From NCBI GenBank assembly GCA_944389015.1, contig CALXKS010000013.1, forward strand, positions 1-38,868: a stretch of 38,868 nucleotides of DNA. Direction: 5' to 3'. Below the pieces are notes generated by a model. The model was not told where the DNA came from and searched no databases. It saw nothing but the letters and a program-made list of their open reading frames with translations. Source of the DNA: an uncultured Spirochaetaceae bacterium (GTDB taxonomy: Bacteria; Spirochaetota; Spirochaetia; Sphaerochaetales; Sphaerochaetaceae). Positions 7,901-15,932 of this stretch are shown one piece after another (within the stretch, counting starts at the first letter, position 1; the number at the start of each line of letters is the position of its first letter). A program made the position numbers and the translations under genes.

Positions 7901-7925
7901 TAGAGTACCCTATCCATCAGCTGTT

Positions 7926-8687
7926 TCAACGGCTTTCACTGAGATAATCAGAGAATGATGTGAAGAACTCCTCAAGATCATCATATCTGATGGATGCATA
8001 GTCATCGATATATGTCCTCTGCTTGTTGACGATCACGATATCCTTTCCACCGCGGACCGATATATAAGGCAGGGATGCTGCAGGATTGACTACAAGAGAT
8101 GAACCGAGGACGATTGCGAGATCAGCATTCGCAAAGGCATTCTCAGCACGCATGAGGACAGAGGAGTTCAAGGGCTCTCCATAGAATACGATGTCAGGCT
8201 TTATGACACCACCGCATGATGAGCAGACGGGAACATTACCGGCATTGACCTCCTTCGAAATCTCCTGATAGCTGTATTGCTTATGGCAGTTCATGCAGTA
8301 CCCGAAGCGGACGCTGCCATGAAGCTCATATACCTTTCTTGAGCCTGCTCTCTGATGAAGATTATCGATGTTCTGGGTGAATATCCCCTCGGAGAGCTTT
8401 CCCCTCTTCTCCATCTCTGCAAGTGTCCTGTGGATTATATTCGGCTCAAAGCTGTCCATCTGGTACCAGTTTTCCCTGGCCCATGAATAGAAGACATCGG
8501 GATGTGAGCGGAAGAACCCGATCTCCAGGATCTCCTCCACGCTCATGTTCCCGAACTCCTTGGAATACAATCCTCCAGAGGAGCGGAAGTCGGGAATCCC
8601 GGAAAGCGTCGATACACCAGCACCTGTCAGCACTGCGATCCTGCTCGATTTCCTATAGAGATCAATGAATCCTGAGATATCATTCAA
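7926..8687 (-). CDS. Sir2-family NAD-dependent protein deacylase (sirtuin)
   Basis: Sirtuins remove acyl groups from lysines using NAD. The 253-residue protein has the NAD motifs AVLTGAGVSTLSGIPDFRS (about residues 18-36), TQNIDNLHQRAG and the catalytic His in YELHGSV, and a zinc site of two Cys pairs (CMNC and CSSC), then PDIVFYGE. I chose a TTG start: it gives MNDISGFIDLYRKSSRIAVLTGAG, the normal sirtuin N-terminus, and has an AGGGGG Shine-Dalgarno seven bases upstream. Longer ATG starts exist (8735) but run far into miaB. The gene overlaps the miaB end by eight bases and is the last of folD-miaB-sirtuin. Confidence 0.92.
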   Translation of the reverse strand: MNDISGFIDLYRKSSRIAVLTGAGVSTLSGIPDFRSSGGLYSKEFGNMSVEEILEIGFFRSHPDVFYSWARENWYQMDSFEPNIIHRTLAEMEKRGKLSEGIFTQNIDNLHQRAGSRKVYELHGSVRFGYCMNCHKQYSYQEISKEVNAGNVPVCSSCGGVIKPDIVFYGEPLNSSVLMRAENAFANADLAIVLGSSLVVNPAASLPYISVRGGKDIVIVNKQRTYIDDYASIRYDDLEEFFTSFSDYLSESR

Positions 8688-9969
8688 CTCTGTGCCCCCT
8701 GAAAGTATTGCCGCTGAGCTCATCAGCATATACATCGGCCATCATGCCTTCGCTGAGCTCCGATGCGGATGTGAAAGCAAAGTAGTCATTATGCTCGCTC
8801 CGTCCAAGATACATGCCCTCATCATCGCGGCTCAGACCTGTGACGATCACCCTGCTTTTGAACGGGAGCATGCCCTCCTTTATCCTCTTCTGCCTCATGA
8901 GCTGCTCATCGATGAGACGCTCAAGCCGTCTGATCTTCACATCATCAGCAATCTGGCCATCCATCCCAGCAGCCCTGGTCCCCTCTCTCGGGTTGAAGTA
9001 GTACATGAATGCTTCAGTGCATCCCATCTTCTCCATCATCGAAAGAGTCTCCTCATACTCCTCTTCCGTTTCTGAAGGAAATCCAACCATTACATCGGTC
9101 GAAAATGTGAGACCAGGGATCCTTTCGCGCATCTTATCGATAAGAGCGATGAACGACTCCCTGGTATTTTTCCTGTTCATAAGGGAGAGAATCCTTGTCG
9201 ATCCTGACTGCATAGGCAAATGTATATGCTTTGAGACACGTCTCTCTGATGCAATGACATCGATCAGATGATCCGAGAAATCCTTCGGATGAGGTGACTC
9301 GAAGCGGACGAATTCAATATTATGCATGTACGGTACGATGATCTCGAGCAGAGTCGGGAAATCGACAGGCTTTCCTTCATACTCCGATGCATATGAGTTG
9401 ACATTCTGTCCCAGAAGAGTGATCTCCCTGACACATCTATCATCAAGGTATCTTATCTCCCTTATGACATCCTCAACCGGCCGGGACACCTCCCTGCCCC
9501 TGACATAAGGGACGATGCAGTATGAGCAGAAGTTGTTGCACCCATTCATTATGGGAACATAGCTTGAGTATGCACCCTCCTGATAGTAAGAGCTCTGGAA
9601 GCTGTAATGATCAGAGGCGCCAGTCTTTCCGGAAAGAATGAAATCCGGGATGGAAGCTTTGTCGTTTGTCCCGATGACAGCATCAACATACGGAGCTTCC
9701 TTCTTAAGATCCTCCTTGAGCCGTTCTGCCATGCATCCTGTGACGATTATCATCGTCCCATGCTTTCTCTTCTCAGCAGAGTAGAATCCGAGGCGTCCCC
9801 ATATCCTGTTCTCCGCAGTCTTTCTGACAGAGCATGTGTTGAGGATGACGGCATCTGCCTGCCGCGGGTCCTCAGTCTTCTCAATACCTCTTCCTCGCAG
9901 AAGGATCTCAAGAGCATCCGATTCAGCCTTGTTCAGCTGGCAGCCATATGTTTCGATAAGGTATCTCAC
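8680..9969 (-). CDS. miaB: tRNA-2-methylthio-N6-dimethylallyladenosine synthase MiaB
   Basis: MiaB adds the methylthio group to i6A37 of tRNAs reading U-starting codons. The 429-residue protein has the N-terminal MTTase domain with three cysteines (C10 in ETYGCQLNKAES, C46 in NTCSVRKTAE, C79 in VTGCMAERL), a radical SAM core with C144, C148 and C151 (MNGCNNFCSYCIVPYVRGREVSR) and a C-terminal TRAM-like domain (about residues 365-429). The NTCSVR and QLNKAES signatures favour MiaB over MtaB or RimO. The start overlaps folD by four bases. Confidence 0.95.
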   Translation of the reverse strand: MRYLIETYGCQLNKAESDALEILLRGRGIEKTEDPRQADAVILNTCSVRKTAENRIWGRLGFYSAEKRKHGTMIIVTGCMAERLKEDLKKEAPYVDAVIGTNDKASIPDFILSGKTGASDHYSFQSSYYQEGAYSSYVPIMNGCNNFCSYCIVPYVRGREVSRPVEDVIREIRYLDDRCVREITLLGQNVNSYASEYEGKPVDFPTLLEIIVPYMHNIEFVRFESPHPKDFSDHLIDVIASERRVSKHIHLPMQSGSTRILSLMNRKNTRESFIALIDKMRERIPGLTFSTDVMVGFPSETEEEYEETLSMMEKMGCTEAFMYYFNPREGTRAAGMDGQIADDVKIRRLERLIDEQLMRQKRIKEGMLPFKSRVIVTGLSRDDEGMYLGRSEHNDYFAFTSASELSEGMMADVYADELSGNTFRGHRVE

Positions 9970-10841
9970 CTGCCTCTTCTCCTGATAGCAGCCTCAAGGG
10001 TATTCTCCATCAGCATCGAGACAGTCATCAGCCCTACTCCACCCGGCACAGGAGTTATGGATACATCCCTGTCCCTGAAAGAATCATAGTCCGCATCGCC
10101 AGCAAGCCTGAAGCCCTTCTCCTTTGATGGATCATCTATCCTGTTGACACCGACATCGATCACTGCAGCCCCATCCTTGATGTATGATTCATCAATCGTT
10201 CCAGGATGTCCTGCGGCGACGATCACTATATCAGCAGAGAGCGTATGCTCCTTGAGGTTCTGCGTCTTCGTGTTGCAGACAGTGACAGTCGCATCGGCTC
10301 CCTTCTGCATCAGGAGAAGCGCCATAGGCTTTCCCACGATATTGCTCCTGCCGATGATCGTCACATTCTTCCCTGCAGTCTCAATGCCATAGTACCTGAG
10401 GGTCTCCATTATTCCCTTGGGAGTGCATGGGATGAAGGCCTCCTTGCCGATTGCCATCCTTCCGACATTGATCGGGGTGAAGCCATCAACATCCTTCTCA
10501 GGTGCGATCCTGTCTATGACTTTATCAGCATCGATTGAGCGCGGGAGCGGCAGCTGTACGAGTATGCCGTCAACATCATCCCTCTCATTAAGCTCATCAA
10601 TCAGGTGAAGAAGATCCTTCTCCTCTGTATCTGCACTCAGACTATACTGAAAATGCACAAAGCCAAGAGAGAGCGCGGCTTCAGCCTTCTTCCTGACATA
10701 TGTCTGGCTTGCCGGATCCTCTCCAACGAGGACAACAGCAAGCGACGGAGCTCTATTTCCTTCACTGATGAACAGTTCGGTTCTTTTCCTTATATTCTCA
10801 AGGACGGATTCAGAAACTTTCTTGCAGCCTAATCTTCTCAT
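9966..10841 (-). CDS. folD: Bifunctional methylene-tetrahydrofolate dehydrogenase/cyclohydrolase FolD
   Basis: FolD interconverts 5,10-methylene-, methenyl- and 10-formyl-tetrahydrofolate. The 291-residue protein has the catalytic SQTYVRKKAE segment (Tyr48, Lys52), LVQLPLP, DVDGFTPINVG, CTPKGIMETL, the Rossmann GRSNIVGKPMALLL and VPGGVGLMTVSML (most relatives read GGVGPMT). I chose the ATG at 10841, not the in-frame TTG at 10877: that TTG is the first base triplet of a TTGAGA -35 box. No Shine-Dalgarno is visible and the -10 ends seven bases before the ATG, so a leaderless mRNA is predicted. It heads the folD-miaB-sirtuin operon. Confidence 0.94.
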   Translation of the reverse strand: MRRLGCKKVSESVLENIRKRTELFISEGNRAPSLAVVLVGEDPASQTYVRKKAEAALSLGFVHFQYSLSADTEEKDLLHLIDELNERDDVDGILVQLPLPRSIDADKVIDRIAPEKDVDGFTPINVGRMAIGKEAFIPCTPKGIMETLRYYGIETAGKNVTIIGRSNIVGKPMALLLMQKGADATVTVCNTKTQNLKEHTLSADIVIVAAGHPGTIDESYIKDGAAVIDVGVNRIDDPSKEKGFRLAGDADYDSFRDRDVSITPVPGGVGLMTVSMLMENTLEAAIRRRGR

Positions 10842-10848
10842 AAAATGG

Positions 10849-10877
10849 ATTATAGAGAGTAAGTTTGTGCGTCTCAA
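10849..10877 (-). promoter_or_regulatory. folD promoter, candidate leaderless start
   Basis: Minus strand: TTGAGA -35, 17-base spacer, perfect TATAAT -10, seven bases (CCATTTT) and then ATG. A start seven or eight bases beyond the -10 falls on the initiation codon. There is no Shine-Dalgarno. This is the strongest member of the leaderless set. Confidence 0.75.
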
Positions 10878-10883
10878 GTCTGT

Positions 10884-10912
10884 TTGAATGAACTAACCAC
10901 TTCATGTATAAT
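10884..10912 (+). promoter_or_regulatory. Promoter of the beta-barrel/lipoprotein operon
   Basis: TTGAAT -35, 17-base spacer, perfect TATAAT -10. The predicted start near 10919 gives a very short leader carrying an AGGAG Shine-Dalgarno. It diverges from the folD promoter, with the -35 boxes six bases apart. Confidence 0.7.
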
Positions 10913-10929
10913 CGCATCAGGAGTAAATG

Positions 10930-11535
10930 ATGAAGAAATTCATAGCAATCATCCTGCTGGTAGTTGCTGCATCGATGCACATCGCAGCTATGCCTACATA
11001 CTATGACACGGGCTCACAGATCTTCTCGATATCCGCAGGTCCTACGATACCGTTCTTCTACTACGATCCAGGAAGTGAATTCCCCCTTACGTTCGGATTC
11101 GGTGCGGGAGATGGACAGACCCACCATACGATAGGAGGATTCGGTTCGATTTCCTATCAGGTATTCCTGAATGAGTATTTCGCGATCGGTGGAGAGCTCG
11201 GCTATCATTTTGATTTTGTAAGGAGCAATGATGTCTATACATCTGTTCCTATACTTGTGAAGATGTCTTATGTCCCCCTCCAGGGAGCCTTCGAGATCCC
11301 CATCTCACTTGGAATCGGACTTGATTATATCTCCATAAGCGATTATTCAAGCATCAATCTTGGAATAACATTCGAGATAGGCATGCGCTATTTCTTCACC
11401 AATGAGTGGGGTGCGGGAATTACCGCAGGCTTCCACTTCGTTCCTGAGCTGTATGGCTTCACGGGCGATGCAGCCAAGAAGAACTCCATGTATGCGACAG
11501 TTCCTCTTATGATCTCAGTCACATACAGGCACTGA
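10930..11535 (+). CDS. Predicted outer-membrane beta-barrel protein of unknown function
   Basis: The 201-residue protein has a signal peptide (MKKFIAIILLVVAASMHIAA) followed by alternating amphipathic strands rich in Gly, Tyr and Phe (for example YQVFLNEYFAIGGELGYHFDF, INLGITFEIGMRYFF, WGAGITAGFHF), typical of a small eight-stranded porin-like barrel. Two adjacent ATGs occur; the second has the better six-base spacing from AGGAG, while the first (10927) would add one Met. The protein ends VTYRH rather than in an aromatic residue. It precedes a lipoprotein gene by 11 bases in the same operon. I cannot assign it to a named family; OmpW-like or OmpA-barrel-like are possibilities. Confidence 0.75.
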   Translation: MKKFIAIILLVVAASMHIAAMPTYYDTGSQIFSISAGPTIPFFYYDPGSEFPLTFGFGAGDGQTHHTIGGFGSISYQVFLNEYFAIGGELGYHFDFVRSNDVYTSVPILVKMSYVPLQGAFEIPISLGIGLDYISISDYSSINLGITFEIGMRYFFTNEWGAGITAGFHFVPELYGFTGDAAKKNSMYATVPLMISVTYRH

Positions 11536-11546
11536 AGGAGATAATC

Positions 11547-12737
11547 ATGAAAAAGAGAATACTGCTTATATTGCTTGCAATCCTCCTTATCGCTTCCTGC
11601 AATGATTCATCCAGAGGTGTTCTGCAGTGGGCATACCAGTTTGCAGAGGAGGAGGAGAACTACAATCAGAGCTATCTGGGAAATGATGGGACGAATATCT
11701 ATCTCGAGCGCGACTGGGATATCTACAAGGCTTACTCTGCACCTCGCGAGAATGCCAATGGCAATGAGATCAGGTATGAGAAGATCCTTGAATCATCAAG
11801 GGATGACGAGTTCCCGTTTGCTGTACAGGATGGACTTCTGTACATGGCTTACAAGGACAGGACAACAGGGCTATTCAATTTCTTCTATATCGAGATTCCT
11901 GAAAGCGGTGAGATAACGAAGGAAGCTGCAGAGGCTGCAAAGACTGGGAATAAGTGCACGGTCAGCGGTCTTGACAATCCAAACATCACCAGCTTTGCCG
12001 TATCGCGCATCGCTGTCGATAAGATACAGACTCTCTTCGTCCTTCAGGGAGCTTCTAAGCTTGATCCCACGAACTACGCAGTCATTGAGATCAATGACGC
12101 ATCGCTTGAATTCACCTCCGTTGTCTCCGGCACTCTTCCGGCTAACTCCCAGATGATAGGTGATGGTGTTCTCAAGGCTACAAGCGATGATCCTGAGATC
12201 GATATTCCTGACAACATGAATGATCTCTACCTGATCGAGGGTGGAAAGGCTCTGAAGATCCACACCTTCCATGATTCCCTGGACTATCCTATGGGATCTG
12301 ATGGACAGTATGCAGCAATCGCGAGCGGTGAGATATGCCCGATAGACAGAAGCTACTCTGAGAACGGATACAACGGAAGACTCAGGCAGGGAGAGCTTAG
12401 ATTCGATGTTCTGGACAGGGAGGACAATTACCTGACTATCTACAAGGATGGCAACAGCATAGTCGGCTATCTCTCGGACAATGGAATATACTGGAGAGAG
12501 GATATAACAGATGATTCTGAGGTAAACAATAAATCCCGTCCTTCAATAGTCTCGGTCTCCGAGGATGCGGATGTCGTTCCTCTCTGCTTTGTCGGAAAAC
12601 ATGGAACGAAATCACATGAGTATCTCATGATCACACAGGACAACGGATTCTACATCGTACGTCCTCAGGCTACAGGAACAGCAAGGCTCGAGAAGATCAG
12701 AACAGGTTCTGAATACCAGCTGTCACAGTTCCTATGA
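11547..12737 (+). CDS. Predicted lipoprotein of unknown function
   Basis: The 396-residue protein starts MKKRILLILLAILLIASC, a clear signal peptide II with lipobox IASC (lipidated Cys18). The mature protein is acidic and looks beta-rich, with repeating short segments such as DGTNIYLERDW, DGLLYMAYKDR and DNLYLIEGGKALKIH-like strands that could form a propeller, but I see no named domain. AAGGAG stands six bases before the ATG. It follows the barrel gene, so the pair may form an envelope complex. A terminator follows directly. Confidence 0.75.
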   Translation: MKKRILLILLAILLIASCNDSSRGVLQWAYQFAEEEENYNQSYLGNDGTNIYLERDWDIYKAYSAPRENANGNEIRYEKILESSRDDEFPFAVQDGLLYMAYKDRTTGLFNFFYIEIPESGEITKEAAEAAKTGNKCTVSGLDNPNITSFAVSRIAVDKIQTLFVLQGASKLDPTNYAVIEINDASLEFTSVVSGTLPANSQMIGDGVLKATSDDPEIDIPDNMNDLYLIEGGKALKIHTFHDSLDYPMGSDGQYAAIASGEICPIDRSYSENGYNGRLRQGELRFDVLDREDNYLTIYKDGNSIVGYLSDNGIYWREDITDDSEVNNKSRPSIVSVSEDADVVPLCFVGKHGTKSHEYLMITQDNGFYIVRPQATGTARLEKIRTGSEYQLSQFL

Positions 12738-12754
12738 TCTGATTACATATCACA

Positions 12755-12790
12755 GGCAGTGCCCCGATCGGTGCTGCCTTTTCTTTTTCA
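12755..12790 (+). terminator. Intrinsic terminator after the lipoprotein gene
   Basis: GGCAGTGCC and GGTGCTGCC form a nine-pair stem (two G-U pairs) with a six-base loop, followed by TTTTCTTTTTC. It ends the barrel/lipoprotein operon just before the next promoter. Confidence 0.85.
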
Positions 12791-12793
12791 TTG

Positions 12794-12822
12794 TTGACCC
12801 TGCATCAACGTTTTCCTACTAT
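12794..12822 (+). promoter_or_regulatory. Promoter of the NhaC-type antiporter gene, candidate leaderless start
   Basis: TTGACC -35, 17-base spacer, TACTAT -10, then TTCCCT and the ATG at 12829. The six bases before the ATG are pyrimidine-only, so no Shine-Dalgarno is possible; the transcript is predicted to begin on the ATG. Confidence 0.65.
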
Positions 12823-12828
12823 TTCCCT

Positions 12829-14118
12829 ATGGCTATCCTGTCATTCATTGCTGTTCTCATAGTATCTATAACACTTGGGTTTTCCATAGTATGGGCCCTT
12901 GCTGCCGGATACTTGATATTCTTCATACATGCCATACGTTCTGGGCTTACTCCTGTTTCTGTTCTCAGGATATCCCTGGAAGGAATATACGAAACAAGGA
13001 ACATACTCTCTGCCTTTGTCCTGATCGGGATGCTGACAGCGACATGGAGAGCTGCAGGCACTATACCATCTGTCATCATCTATGCTCTTCCTGGTATCCG
13101 TCCAGAATGGTTCCTTGGAGCGGTCTTTCTGATCAACTGCCTTATATCCTTTCTGACAGGCACTTCCTTCGGCAGTGCAGCAACTGTCGGTGTGATATCC
13201 ATGACAATGGCTGAATCCATCGGAATCAGCCCAGTGCTTGCAGGAGGAGCAGTGCTGTCAGGCGTGTTCTTCGGTGACAGGTGCTCGCCTGTCTCGACAA
13301 GTGCGCTGCTTGTTGCTGACCTCACGAAGACCGATGTAAATGGGAATATACCGATGATGATGCGCTCTTCGGCTCTGCCTTTTGCCATTTCTATTATCAT
13401 CTATTCAACTCTCAGCTTTCTCTCTGATGAATCTGCTCCGCTTGATACAGGACTTGCTGTGCTTTTCAGGAATTCATTCAGGATCGGTATCATTCCTATA
13501 ATCCCTGCATTCCTCATGCTCTTTCTGTCATTCCTGAGAATAGGCACGAAGAAGACAATGGCTATAAGCGTGATTGCTGCTCTCATCATCTGCATCTTCT
13601 ATGAGGAAATGGGCATTGAGGAAATCCCCTCACTCCTTCTATTTGGCTACAAGGCAGAATCCGCAGAGCTTGGAAGCATCCTTGATGGCGGAGGAATCCT
13701 CTCAATGCTCAATGTAGCGCTGATTGTTGCCATATCCTCATCATTCTCCGGCATATTCCGGGAGACAGGGATTCTTGAGCCGCTTAAGGCAAGACTTGGA
13801 TCTGGGGCAATGCATCGTCCGGCAATAGTCATCGTCTCTGTGCTGACATCGATGGTCTCATGCAACCAGACACTCGCGACAATGCTTACTTACCAGCTAT
13901 GCTCAGATCTTGAGAAAGACAGAATGAAGATGATGCTTGCTCTTGAGAATACTGTGATCGTTATCGCGCCGCTTATCCCATGGTCGATAGCAGGAAGCGT
14001 TCCCCTATCTGTAACAGGAGCGCCGATGGCATCCCTTGCAGCAGCATGCTATCTATATCTTCTGCCACTCTGCTGGATGGCTGAAGGAAAAAGCCGGAAG
14101 CGTGCTGCCTCCGGCTGA
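12829..14118 (+). CDS. NhaC-type Na+/H+ antiporter family membrane protein
   Basis: The 429-residue protein is almost entirely membrane spans (about 10-12). Family signatures include FLTGTSFGSAATVGVISMTMAESIG, AGGAVLSGVFFGDRCSPVSTSA (compare FFGDKxSPLSDT in NhaC) and LENTVIVIAPLIPWSIAG near the C-terminus. NhaC proteins exchange Na+ for H+; related carriers use lactate/malate or amino acids, so the substrate is not certain. The GDRCSP variant is unusual in having Arg-Cys where Lys and a small or polar residue are common. There is no Shine-Dalgarno. The last codons overlap a terminator hairpin that serves the convergent gene on the other strand. Confidence 0.87.
   Translation: MAILSFIAVLIVSITLGFSIVWALAAGYLIFFIHAIRSGLTPVSVLRISLEGIYETRNILSAFVLIGMLTATWRAAGTIPSVIIYALPGIRPEWFLGAVFLINCLISFLTGTSFGSAATVGVISMTMAESIGISPVLAGGAVLSGVFFGDRCSPVSTSALLVADLTKTDVNGNIPMMMRSSALPFAISIIIYSTLSFLSDESAPLDTGLAVLFRNSFRIGIIPIIPAFLMLFLSFLRIGTKKTMAISVIAALIICIFYEEMGIEEIPSLLLFGYKAESAELGSILDGGGILSMLNVALIVAISSSFSGIFRETGILEPLKARLGSGAMHRPAIVIVSVLTSMVSCNQTLATMLTYQLCSDLEKDRMKMMLALENTVIVIAPLIPWSIAGSVPLSVTGAPMASLAAACYLYLLPLCWMAEGKSRKRAASG
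14088..14116 (-). terminator. Minus-strand terminator embedded in the 3' coding end of the NhaC-type gene
   Basis: On the minus strand AGCCGGAG and TTCCGGCT form a stem with a ten-base spacer, followed by TTTTT. It lies wholly within the last codons (KSRKRAASG) of the convergent plus-strand gene and directly after the phosphoribosyltransferase stop. Confidence 0.75.
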
Positions 14119-14122
14119 TTAA

Positions 14123-14737
14123 TCATTCCAGTATCTCATGGAGAATCGATCTGACCTCAGGATCCTTGTATACCTCATCGATCTCATCATGTGTAAGCCC
14201 TATGAACTCATGGCAGGTATAGTGGATCCATTTGGAGTCCTCGGGTTTCTTGAGGATATGCTTTCTGCACCAGTAGTCAGGCTGGATAGAAAGAGGCGGC
14301 TCGTTCTTGTAGAGAGGCACCTTGTAGTCATGGACAGCAACCTTTATATCCTCTCTTGGAATACCCTCCTTCATCACCTGTCCGACAAGCGCATTGACAG
14401 TCATTCCGGTATCGAAGATGTCATCGACAATGAGGATCTTCTGGCCCTTCTTCAGGTTCTTCGGACTCCATGTCCATCCATCGATATCAACATGGCCGGA
14501 GTGCTCCTGGACAGAGCCATAGGAACGTGCGACAACTGCAGCATAGAATACAGGAGACCTGCCCTCCTTCTTCGCTATAAGCTTATAGTATTCGCTCATG
14601 ACATTTGCCATATATGCACCGCCACGGAGCGAGTCGTAGATCACATCCGGAATGAAATGATCCTCAACGTGCATCTTCCTCACGAGCTTGAGAGCAGCAT
14701 CCCTTATCATGTCGCATGTGATGAAGTCCTTCGCCAT
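14123..14737 (-). CDS. Purine phosphoribosyltransferase (hypoxanthine/xanthine-guanine type)
   Basis: The 204-residue protein has the type I PRTase PRPP loop ILIVDDIFDTGMT (about residues 100-112), an upstream DSLRGGAYMANVMSEYY segment that corresponds to the flexible/PPi region, and a C-terminal hydrophobic and aromatic tail. Purine salvage from PRPP is the likely role; the exact base cannot be read. I chose MAKDFITCD because AGGAGGGG stands just upstream; a longer reading would begin inside map. It is the last gene of the flavodoxin-PPIase-nusB-map cluster, 11 bases behind map, and ends four bases from the convergent antiporter gene. guaB elsewhere in the window also belongs to guanine metabolism. 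Confidence 0.85.
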   Translation of the reverse strand: MAKDFITCDMIRDAALKLVRKMHVEDHFIPDVIYDSLRGGAYMANVMSEYYKLIAKKEGRSPVFYAAVVARSYGSVQEHSGHVDIDGWTWSPKNLKKGQKILIVDDIFDTGMTVNALVGQVMKEGIPREDIKVAVHDYKVPLYKNEPPLSIQPDYWCRKHILKKPEDSKWIHYTCHEFIGLTHDEIDEVYKDPEVRSILHEILE

Positions 14738-14748
14738 ATCCCCTCCTT

Positions 14749-15504
14749 TCAGATCCGGGTCAGTATCTCCAGCCCGGAATCCGTCATGGCTACTGTATGC
14801 TCCCAATGGCAGGCAGGCTTTCCATCAGCGGTCCTGACTCCCCACCCATCGGGATCTGTCTTTATCCTGTACGTTCCCATGTTGATCATGGGCTCTATCG
14901 CGAAAACCATTCCCTTCCGTATCCTCGGATTGGGATTCATCAGAGAGACATAGTTAGGGATCTCGGGATCCTCATGAAGCTCGAAGCCGACGCCGTGTCC
15001 GCAGTAATCCCTGACAACGCCATATCCGAATTTGCGGCAATGCCCTGAGACTGCTGCTGCGATATCCTGGATCCTGGCACCAGGCTTTCCTGCAGCCTCA
15101 ATACCGAGATAGAGGCTCTTCTCCGTCTCAATATTGAGCTTATGGACGTCCGGAGAGACATGACCGATCTCATACGTATGGGTCGAATCGCTGATGAATC
15201 CATTCTTCTCGAGACAGATATCGACAGATACAACATCCCCATCCTTGAGGATCTCCGTCTTCGAAGGAATACCATGGATGACCATATCATTGACTGAGAC
15301 GCATGTCGCTGCAGGATATCCCATATAGCCGACACATGGAGCTCCGGCATGATGTCTCTTCATCCAGTCATGGAAGAGCTTGTCTACATCCCATGTGCTC
15401 ATACCTGCCTGTATCTGGGGACCGATCTCCTCAAACATCTCAGCAAGCATGTGACCGCTCGTTCTTATCCCATCGATCTCGCTGTCGGATTTAAGCTGGA
15501 TCAT
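14749..15504 (-). CDS. map: Methionine aminopeptidase, type I
   Basis: MetAP removes the initiator Met from nascent proteins. The 251-residue protein has the full metal-binding set at almost the E. coli numbering: D95, D106, H170, E204 and E235, plus the substrate-contact His77 (MVIHGIP) and GHGVGFELHEDPEIPNY. It overlaps nusB by four bases (ATGA). Confidence 0.97.
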   Translation of the reverse strand: MIQLKSDSEIDGIRTSGHMLAEMFEEIGPQIQAGMSTWDVDKLFHDWMKRHHAGAPCVGYMGYPAATCVSVNDMVIHGIPSKTEILKDGDVVSVDICLEKNGFISDSTHTYEIGHVSPDVHKLNIETEKSLYLGIEAAGKPGARIQDIAAAVSGHCRKFGYGVVRDYCGHGVGFELHEDPEIPNYVSLMNPNPRIRKGMVFAIEPMINMGTYRIKTDPDGWGVRTADGKPACHWEHTVAMTDSGLEILTRI

Positions 15505-15932
15505 TTCTCCTCCTTGAGATTATCCTTCCTGTATGCATCGAGGATTCCGTTGATGAAGCGGAATGAGACATCATTGGAAAGCTCCTGGGAGAGCTTCACA
15601 GCCTCATCAATGACTATCGCAGGATGCACATCCCTGGAGAACGCTAGCTGGTAGAAAGCAATGCGTAGGATATTCCTGTCAACAAGATCGATCTTCTCGA
15701 TAGGTCTGTTGAGCGAATACCGAGAGATGAGGGCGTCAATGCCCTCAAGATTCTCAAGTGTTCCATAAACAAGGAAGCGGATGAAGACCTTGTCATCCTC
15801 ACCGAGAGAGGAGACCTCCTCCTCATTCATTCCCTGGTACGGGTCGAACTCCGCACCAGGAACAAGATTGCCATTGAAATCGAGAGAATAGAGCGTTGAG
15901 ACCGCTATCTCCCTGTCACGATGTCTTTTCAT
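15501..15932 (-). CDS. nusB: Transcription antitermination factor NusB
   Basis: NusB binds boxA RNA with NusE (S10) and supports rRNA antitermination. The 143-residue protein starts MKRHRDREIAVSTLYSLDFNG and has the family C-terminal hallmarks KIDLVDRNILRIAFYQL, HPAIVIDEAVKLSQEL and FINGILDAY. It overlaps map at its end by four bases and touches the upstream foldase gene by one base (TGATG), so its translation is probably coupled. Confidence 0.95.
   Translation of the reverse strand: MKRHRDREIAVSTLYSLDFNGNLVPGAEFDPYQGMNEEEVSSLGEDDKVFIRFLVYGTLENLEGIDALISRYSLNRPIEKIDLVDRNILRIAFYQLAFSRDVHPAIVIDEAVKLSQELSNDVSFRFINGILDAYRKDNLKEEK

Noticed and set aside
8688..8735. ATG starts upstream for the sirtuin gene
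   Set aside because: They would extend the protein into miaB with residues unlike sirtuin N-termini; the TTG at 8687 has a strong AGGGGG site and gives the normal start.
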